Of a stretch of 64,000 nt of DNA, positions 57,126 through 64,000 are shown piece by piece (the stretch's first letter is position 1; the number at the start of each line of letters is the position of its first letter). A program made the translations under genes and the position numbers. A model generated the notes under the pieces. The model saw nothing but the letters and a program-made list of their open reading frames with translations. It made no database searches and was not told the DNA's origin. The stretch is taken from the NCBI GenBank assembly GCA_047967505.1, contig CM106538.1; one strand, given 5' to 3'. This DNA comes from Dipteris shenzhenensis (Eukaryota > Polypodiophyta > Polypodiopsida > Gleicheniales).

Positions 57126-58600
57126 GGGGGCCTAGGAACACAGCGGGTCACTTTTAGCATTAGCGCAACGATTGGTGTTATCAAAGTAGTGATGACTAGC
57201 ATTAGCAAATAGCATAGTGAATCAGCATTATTAAAGTAGCGGGTCAGCATAGCAATGAGACTCGCGTTAATTTTAGCACAGCATGTTGCAAGTCATCGTG
57301 TTAGGCGTAAGCAACGGACTGAGTTAGTCGTCGCATTATCAGTCTCATTGCGTTATCCTTATAGTGGCGACTTGATTTTGTGGGCCTTATTTGGGAATAC
57401 TGACTGACTGACTAATTGTCCTGGACTTCACCTAGGTGGGTGAGAATGCATATGGAGTGATATGGCAGATGCAGCAGTGAAATCCAAAAGTATTACAATG
57501 TGACTCTAGCCGGCTGCTAGTAAGTGAGTGACTCGGTGAACTGAGTGCAAGCAGACGTTTGGACCCTAATCCCCTTGGTGGACTAGATTGAGCCTTTGCT
57601 TAGTAAAGAACTTTCCAATGAATGGCAAGGACTCTCTTTCACCTAAGGATGAAGTGGATGTGATCATATCTTGTTTTACACCAACTCCCTATTCTCACCT
57701 AGACCGAGTGATCGACACTATGTTCAGATCTGTAAGAACTTGCTGCGATAGGTTTTCTTACATCCCACCGGCCCCAAAGCTCCTCTTATTCCAAGCTATG
57801 AGCACTACGACACATACTTCTAAGAAGGCAGCTACTTGAACTCACAAGGGTACTTTATTAATAAGATGATTTATGAAGGTATCTGATTGTTTTATCAATT
57901 CTTGTCCAACTATGCTGGCTTAAACTCATGATTGGATGTGGCTTAAGAGTAATGTAAGAGGTTTCAACATTGGAAGAGGATCATCATCTCAATATCAGGC
58001 GAAGCGCATCAAGCACTTTGTGCAAAAGCCGCATATGATTGCTCCATTTAGCTCCTTTTGTAAATGCGACTCTATTCTTCTAGAGATTATACTATTAATG
58101 CAGTGGAAAAGTTCTAGTAATCTAGCAATGTTGGTTTATAAATTAAATGCCGTAAGTTTTTGGGGTCATCTCTATGGATGAGGTGGTGTGATGGGGGAGG
58201 CAACTTTTCTCCATCTAATTGGAGGTTGTTGATCAAAGTTGGAAGGCGACAAAGCCATTGGGTAGAGAGCAGAGATGGTGATTGTGTGGTATTTGAAAAT
58301 GGTGATGATTATGGAGATGTGGAAGTAAATAGAAGCTCTTAAAGGCTGCAAAGGAGCTGGAAATACATGAGAGAAAATTGTGTAACAAAGATTGAGTTCT
58401 CCTAAACATTATGCATGTCAAAATTACCTTTTGGCATCGCTTCGTAGCCAAAATTAATGGCACATGTGATGCCTCGACACAAGCGAACTACCTATTATCT
58501 TCATGATTTTTCCAATTATGCCTTGATTTAATCTATTCGGTCGACTTGGAGAGCTCCCATGTAAATTGGGTATGAACACTATGACTAGGTAGGTGACCGC
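57126..58600. other. Unassigned region
   Basis: Near 57140-57330 words such as 'agcattagc' and 'aaagtagcggg' recur irregularly. Frames at 57588-57839, 57936-58181 and 58160-58342 have no recognised domain. Confidence 0.3.
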
Positions 58601-58639
58601 TTAGTATGGCTTCACGTGGCTTCCGTTGAAGAGTGCATG

Positions 58640-59480
58640 TATCAGTAGGCCTTGCAATTTAGCAAATTGCACTGCTGTGTTGCTATAGACTTCAATAACC
58701 TGGTAGGCTCCATTCCATTTGAGTTTAAGATTGGGTTTGAGATAACCCAACTTGGCATTATACAACAAAATGAGCACATTCCCTTCTTCAAGTTTCTTAT
58801 AACAATGTGCCTATCATGCCAAGCTTGCAAGCACTTCTTGATTGCTTTTGATTCTCTGAGCTAATGATTTGCGATTATGACGAGACTCGAGACATGGAAC
58901 TCCAAAGGAACCACAAGGTCCAAACCAAATTCCATTCAGCTACTAGGAGTCAACTTTGTGGTCACCTTGTAATCCATGTGATACACCCATAATGTAGCAT
59001 GTAACTTTGTATCTTTATCTCGACAATGCATGCTAACAGTTTTTGTAAGAACGTACTCGAGTACATTGTTGGTTGACTTCACCGAGCGTGAGCATCTCGA
59101 AACATGGTACTCCAACACAAACCTACTTGCAAAACCTTCTAAGCTGCAAGTTCTCCACTACAATGACCTCTAGCGAGTCTAGTATGTGCCTCATTTAGCA
59201 CAATTGCTGATTCATGAGGTAGGACCCAATAATGTAGGGCCCCATTTGCTGCTTGGCGATAGAGTTGTCCTCTAACTAGGCTATATTTCCAAGCTTTCAA
59301 TGCTAATTGTCTATGCTTGTCTTGGGGTATACACTACAAATACTAGAGAATTTCATCATACTCGGTTTCAAACAAATGCACATCAATCAACTAAGCATCT
59401 ACGAGCTCGGTTAGAGTCTACAATTGCATGTGACTTCTTGGGTTTATGAATGATTTGAAATTAAATTCTGCTACAACATC
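58640..59480 (-). pseudogene. Ty3/Gypsy integrase remnant with internal deletion
   Basis: The minus strand from about 59345 reads HRQLALKAWKYSLVRGQLYR, then LPHESAIVLNEAHTRLARGH and LCWSTMFRDAHA, the integrase zinc-binding domain. This is followed directly by SVKSTNNVLEYVLTKTVSMH and DTKLHATLWVYHMDYKVTTK, which belong to the end of the core. The catalytic first half of the core is missing. The tail continues with AWHDRHIVIRNLKKG and, shifted, NPILNSNGMEPTRLLKSIA down to 58642. Stops and shifts are frequent. It is a dead fragment of a Gypsy family different from the one at 54-55 kb. Confidence 0.75.
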
Positions 59481-61410
59481 CAATGCCATTGTCACAATTT
59501 TGGCACAGGTAGATGGCATATTGGATTAATCATTTTACTATGCTAGCCCTCTTATGATACCAACTGTGTGCAATTACAACATTACTGAGTGAGAAGACCT
59601 TGGGAAGGCTTATAGTGTTCAAAATTCTAGCAGTATTTGCTTGGTAATCATTTCATCTTCTATGTTGATCACCACACTTTATTGTATCTGTTTAACAAAA
59701 AAGTCACTTTAGTGTTCTAGGTCTTCTTGTGATACCATGAACCTGCAAAGCTTTCTTGATCTTTGACTTTAGTTTATATTTCTTGGATAAGGTATTGTCT
59801 TCCTCACTTTCCTCACCTTTCATTTTTATCCAAAGCAATAGCTTGATTAAGGAGTTTTTCATATGTGTTGGTCAGATTCAAAATCTTGGTGGAGTGCAGA
59901 TTTGTTTATGTTCTATAATCAAACAAGCACACATGGATTTATCATTAGGTGGGTTGCACAATTGATTTATGAGGGCCCGCATCTATATCAAAAAATCCTA
60001 GATGGACTTTCTTTTTCTACTTCAAGTTGCTTAATTTGGCTTGAGCATTTTCCTCATTGATCTCTTGTCTGAATCTTCTGAGAAATACCTCGAACATGTG
60101 CCATCGATTTGTAAAGTAACCGATCAAAAATTGATTGAAATACCTTTGAGCTATATTGACTAGGATACATGGAGTATAGTTCATATACGCTTATTCGATT
60201 ATGGCACCATAAATGTGGCATACCTACAAGAATTTCTACAAGTGATTGTTTGGGTCTTCTCCGCAATTCCTTTGAAATCATAGAAATTTGCCTTGGTGAG
60301 CTATGTAGATTTCGGCTTTATGATCACCATCTCGGGGCTTTTGAATTTGGGTCATACCATCTGGACTCACGTTGGATTCTGAAATAGGCCTTTGGAGCCC
60401 TAGGTACATCCATCCTATGTTTTAGATTTTGTTTTGGTCCATCTTGGCAATATGAAACTCGATACTAGGTCAAACTAACTATATCCCACTAATCAATTTC
60501 CTCATTGAGTCTATACATTGGTGGAGCTTATCATGTGTCAGATAACTTCATTTACATCAAATTGAAGAATTGATGGTTTTTCATCCTTCTTCTTCACTTG
60601 TGCTACTAGATCAATCATCCTTCTTTGCTCAATGCTAACCATGGTCCGAGCACTATCAACATCTCTGTATGCTATAAGCAATTTGACCTATAGTTCCATC
60701 AAGTCCCATTTTTGTCTTTCAGAATCTGCCAAGGAATTCTTGCAAGAATTTACCTCAAATATCATAACTGGGAGTTCCCATTCTGTTCTCTATCGGAGCT
60801 CCCATCTTGTCTTCGCACATAGTGATCCTCTAGTCACTATACCGTGGTTCCTAGTCGATTTACTGTGAGCAATTGTCCTCAACTTTGAAATATTTGTTAT
60901 ACTGGTGGGCCTTCAATTACTCCTTGTCCATCTATTCCCGTTACTATCCAATGCTCCACCTTAATCCATTCTTCATCTTACCTATTACCAAAGCGGTGGT
61001 AGTTCTCTCCCATGATCAAAGACTAGGCAAAATGTTGCTAGACCTTTCATGAATGGGCAATATGCCTAATTCATATCAGCAAACAATGCATATGACCCCA
61101 ACACCGAGGGTGTTTATTTGCATATTCTATATGGGCTACATGCCTAGGTTGATCAGGCCATGGAAGTCACATTGCAGGAGTTTTTGTGACATTGGGCATT
61201 TGAGCGACTTGAGGATCATAATTCTAATTACAAGAAAACGAGGTATCTCAATAGTTGAGAAGAGTTTTTTGGTAAAGTGACAAAAAGGCTAAGTAGCTCA
61301 AGCAACTGCTGAGCTTTCTTTGTATTAAAAGCATTTTGTAGCAAGTACTTTCTTGTATCAAAGGCACTGTTTTTCTAATACAAATGTGCTAATATATACA
61401 CACTTGTTAT
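59481..61410 (-). other. Probable Gypsy debris, unresolved
   Basis: Minus-strand fragments between 60281 and 59750 (KVFQSIFDRLLYKSMAHVRG, RCGPS-type Cys/His words) may be a decayed gag upstream of the integrase remnant, but the match is weak. Plus-strand frames (for example 60632-60868) have no domain. The left LTR of the gag-only element begins at 61411. Confidence 0.3.
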
Positions 61411-61707
61411 TGTTGGTAAGTTGAAAGGAAAGGATAGAGTGGACACAAACTCAGAATACTTGCATTACTTGCTTGTAGAATGAAGAAGAGTGAGGTCCTT
61501 AAGTAGGCACCTCATACATGCTCACTGACATCACTGATGACTTCAGAGCTCCACAATCATCTCCTCAATCTGCTCCTAGATTCTCTCAATCATCCTATGT
61601 GGCTCTTCCACCACCTAACTGTGCTTGTGGGCACCTAACTATGCCTCTAGCACTCACACATAGAAACCAAGGTGTGCCGGAGGCATACACCTTGAGATAT
61701 CCCAACA
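61411..61707 (-). repeat. Left (3') LTR, complete, 297 bp
   Basis: Begins TGTTGG and ends CCAACA, a perfect 6-base inverted terminal repeat with the canonical TG...CA ends. The same sequence restarts at 63781. The element is on the minus strand, so this is its 3' LTR. Confidence 0.92.
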
Positions 61708-61719
61708 AACCCCCCCTCA
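61708..61719 (-). other. Polypurine tract
   Basis: Read on the minus strand, GAGGGGGGGTT lies immediately before the 3' LTR, the expected place for the plus-strand primer used in reverse transcription. Confidence 0.8.
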
Positions 61720-62081
61720 AGGGAATGCCTCAGGCTATGTCAAGGATACATCTAGTCTCATAGTTTCTCATGCCATCTCATGGTGGTCAAGGATAAATCT
61801 ATGGCTAGGTTCTCATGCTAGCAAGGGTTCCCTTGGGTGTAAGGTAAACAAAAGGGATACAAAAAGACCTTCCAATGGTTATCTCCCCTGCATGTACATG
61901 CACACAATGTTTGCAGAAGGTACCATGGAGCAAAACATACACATGGCCTATATCATAAGGTGACCAGAGGTGTTTACAAAACACACAAAAACACAATAGT
62001 TTATTTCATTCATTTTGGAGGACTATCCAGGCTGAGTACCTTGACATAAAAAGAGAGATCTGGAGCGTACATAGAGATGTT

Positions 62082-62912
62082 TTAAAATGCATAATCTTCA
62101 AAGGATGCCTCATCTTGTGGAGGCCCATCAACTGAAAGTAGATTTGCATTTTCTGTCTTTGCTTTGGCTCTGCAAAACTTCTCATTATGGTTGTTCTTGC
62201 CACAGTGCTTGCATGGATTAATTTTGAAGCAGTCCTTTGAAAGGTGATTTGTCTTTCCACAGTGATTGCAAGGGGTATACTTGCACTTCTGGACTTTTAC
62301 AGCATAAACAGTGTCATTGCCTTTCCTGAGCTCCATATGCCTTTCTTCTTCTTGGAGGGCAGAGATAATACCTTCAAGATTAGGATTAGGAAGTTTTTTC
62401 AAAGTGCTAACTATGTGATCATAATCTTCAGGCATACTCTTAAGTAACACTGCCATAGCATCATCTGGAGTAATAGGAGAGTTGATAGAAGCAAGCTGAG
62501 TCATAAGACTCCGCATATAGTTGACATGAGCTGCCAAAGTAGTACCACTAGCCATCTTCAATTCAAAGAAAGAGATTTTAAGTGACAGTTTAGAGATGTG
62601 AGAGCTAGCACCAAAAATCATGTCAAGCTTCTGCCAAGCTTCTGAAGGAGACTCCAAGTCAGAGATATGGTGAATATAATCATCTCCTAAAGCAAGAGCA
62701 ATGATACCATATGATTTTTCTTCTCTAGCCGGATCCCTTGCCGGTCGTGTCGGAGTTGAGGATTCTCCAGCATTAGAGGCCGTAGAAGAAGCGGTAGGAG
62801 TAGGTTTGACAAGTCCCCATAGGTTCTCCCTCATCAATGCAAATTTCACCTTCATCTGCCATGTGTGGAAGCCCTTTCCATTGAACTTCTCTAGATTCAA
62901 TAGGGTAGCCAT
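62082..62912 (-). CDS. Copia-type Gag protein
   Basis: Intact 276-residue frame from the ATG at 62912; the open frame extends upstream to 63008 and a start there cannot be excluded. The start MATLLNLEKFNGKGFHTWQM matches the usual Copia gag N-terminus. The capsid-like core (UBN2/gag-type) includes LALGDDYIHHISDLESPSEA, LSLKISFFELKMASGTTLAA and MPEDYDHIVSTLKKLPN. Two nucleocapsid zinc knuckles follow: CNHCGKTNHLSKDC and CKHCGKNNHNEKFC, both CX2CX4HX4C. It ends DEASFEDYAF-stop with no protease after it. It would assemble virus-like particles and package the element's RNA. An open frame in a non-autonomous element suggests the protein is still used. Confidence 0.93.
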   Translation of the reverse strand: MATLLNLEKFNGKGFHTWQMKVKFALMRENLWGLVKPTPTASSTASNAGESSTPTRPARDPAREEKSYGIIALALGDDYIHHISDLESPSEAWQKLDMIFGASSHISKLSLKISFFELKMASGTTLAAHVNYMRSLMTQLASINSPITPDDAMAVLLKSMPEDYDHIVSTLKKLPNPNLEGIISALQEEERHMELRKGNDTVYAVKVQKCKYTPCNHCGKTNHLSKDCFKINPCKHCGKNNHNEKFCRAKAKTENANLLSVDGPPQDEASFEDYAF

Positions 62913-63768
62913 GAGAGGGTCTAACCCAGATATTGGGCAGTGTCTATCTCTCTTACAAGGCAAAAAATAACTGAAAGACTTCCAAAATATGAGCACTTGA
63001 TGTAGCAAAGACTAGTGACCAATATTCAATCAATGATGCTTCTTCTTACATGCTTCATAGAAGTGGCTAAAATGAATACTTTCCAATCAAAATCAGGTCT
63101 AGCAATTCAAAACAAAACTGAAGCCACACTTGTACTGAAGTTATTGAAAGTTTCAAAAAACCAGAAATGCTAGAGTAGCATTTTATGTAGCATCATCTTC
63201 AAAAACTTGTCCAAAACTGTCAAAACTAAAAGGTTGAACTTGGAGGGCTTGTAGCTCACTCTTCAAAGAAAGGAAAAGAGGGCTTTTTAAAGCAAAACAA
63301 AGCTCATATACCAGAGAGGGTCCAGCACAGAGGTTGGACGAAATGGTGCGCACTTTTGCCCGGGGGAGTTGCTACAGGCTGAACCTGAGTTTTGGCGATT
63401 TCTCCTTCGTTACTAAACCAAATGACCTGAAAAATGGCTCAAAATCTTTGTCTTGAGGTCGCCCACCTACTCCTAAGAGGGCTCAGGCAATGGTGGAGCA
63501 GGCAGGGAGTATTGAGCAGTAGAAAAAATGGCAAAAAATGCGCTGTTTGGGGAATGGCAGCCACCACAGACGTTTTTTCTTCAATTGCTTGCAGGTGGAA
63601 GTTCGCCCATACTAGAGGAGTTTCCAGCTCAGAGGGTTTGGGCAATGGTCATTTGTAGGTGGAGAACCAAGCTCTCAAAGATTTTAGGAAGAAAGAGGAA
63701 AATGGAGAAGAAGAAGATGAAGAAGAAGAAGATGATGTGCCAGAAATGGGCTCAAGGGGGATCAAAGG

Positions 63769-63780
63769 GCTCTGATACCA
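63769..63780 (-). other. Primer-binding site
   Basis: TGGTATCAGAGC on the minus strand directly adjoins the 5' LTR. It is the common plant Copia primer site, complementary to the 3' end of initiator methionine tRNA. Confidence 0.92.
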
Positions 63781-64000
63781 TGTTGGTAAGCTGAAAGGAA
63801 AGGAAAGAGTGGACACAAACTCAGAATACTTGCATTACTTGCTTGTAGAATGAAGAAGAGTGAGGTCCTTAAGTAGGCACCTCATACATGCTCACTGACA
63901 TCACTGATGACTTCAGAGCTCCACAATCATCTCCTCAATCTGCTCCTAGATTCTCTCAATCATCCTATGTGGCTCTTCCACCACCTAATTGTGCTTGTGG
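63781..64000 (-). repeat. Right (5') LTR, first 220 bp visible
   Basis: Starts TGTTGGTAAGC and matches the left LTR with three substitutions up to the window edge. About 77 more bases and the right target duplication should lie beyond. Confidence 0.92.

Larger units (their letters stand above)
61411..64000 (-). mobile_element. Gag-only Copia-type LTR retrotransposon (TR-GAG-like), truncated by the window
   Basis: Complete left LTR (61411-61707), polypurine tract, one gag ORF, a primer-binding site complementary to initiator methionine tRNA, and the start of the right LTR at 63781. If the right LTR has the same 297 bases the element ends near 64077 and is about 2.67 kb. No protease, integrase, reverse transcriptase or RNase H is encoded in the 2.07-kb interior, so it depends on a partner for copying. 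The left flank ends 'gttat', the predicted 5-bp target duplication. Over the 220 shared bases the LTRs differ at only three positions (offsets 11, 25 and 209), which implies recent insertion. Confidence 0.9.

Overview
The window looks like nuclear DNA from a vascular plant with a large, repeat-choked genome. The signs are spliceosomal introns, a plant pectin methylesterase, a plant-type mitochondrial calcium uniporter remnant, and dense Ty1/Copia, Ty3/Gypsy, LINE and SINE-like debris, some of it nested. One methyltransferase gene model spans more than 10 kb because its introns hold retroelements. That resembles a gymnosperm or another large-genome plant, but the species cannot be named from the sequence. 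There are no bacterial operons, CRISPR arrays or defence islands. Most of the DNA is decayed mobile elements.

Layout. Positions 388-5697 are a 2.65-kb sequence of unknown nature in two direct tandem copies. A uniporter (MCU) pseudogene fragment lies at 6084-6566 (minus). A five-exon pectinesterase gene with a TATA box lies at 7699-9405 (minus); its exons join into one 406-codon frame. Behind its promoter is an ATCGAT-rich tandem array (9595-10150). Positions 10.6-13.0 kb hold a Copia scrap and a decayed, partly duplicated transposase-like gene. Positions 14.7-17.3 kb are minisatellite-like repeats around a 112-codon ORF of unknown function. A Copia pol remnant (17736-20410, minus) abuts the 5' part of a LINE (20440-21330, minus). 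A plus-strand Gypsy element appears to run from a gag region at about 23.6 kb to an integrase at about 34.9 kb. It is split by an opposite-strand Gypsy element (about 26.1-29.9 kb). A coiled-coil ORF follows it at 36.1-36.6 kb.

From 41.8 to 52.5 kb there is a probable S-adenosylmethionine-dependent methyltransferase gene (plus strand). Its core exons are clear at 50716-52466 and its first exon is probably at 41836. Its introns contain an exon-bearing duplication, a Copia fragment, and a Gypsy reverse transcriptase cut in two by a 2.26-kb tandem-repeat array flanked by a 5-bp target duplication. Downstream are an LTR-like sequence with its own promoter (about 52.57-53.77 kb), a deleted Gypsy element in which protease is joined directly to integrase (54.2-55.6 kb), and more Gypsy debris (58.6-61.2 kb).

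The last 2.6 kb (61411 to the window end) is the best-preserved mobile element. It is a Copia-type, gag-only LTR retrotransposon with a complete 297-bp LTR, a primer-binding site, a polypurine tract and an intact gag ORF with two zinc knuckles. The visible part of its second LTR differs from the first at 3 of 220 positions, so it is young and presumably mobilised by a partner element. No previously unknown multi-gene system is evident. The most notable items are this gag-only element, the array inside the reverse transcriptase, the protease-integrase junction, and the uniporter pseudogene whose stops fall at conserved tryptophans.
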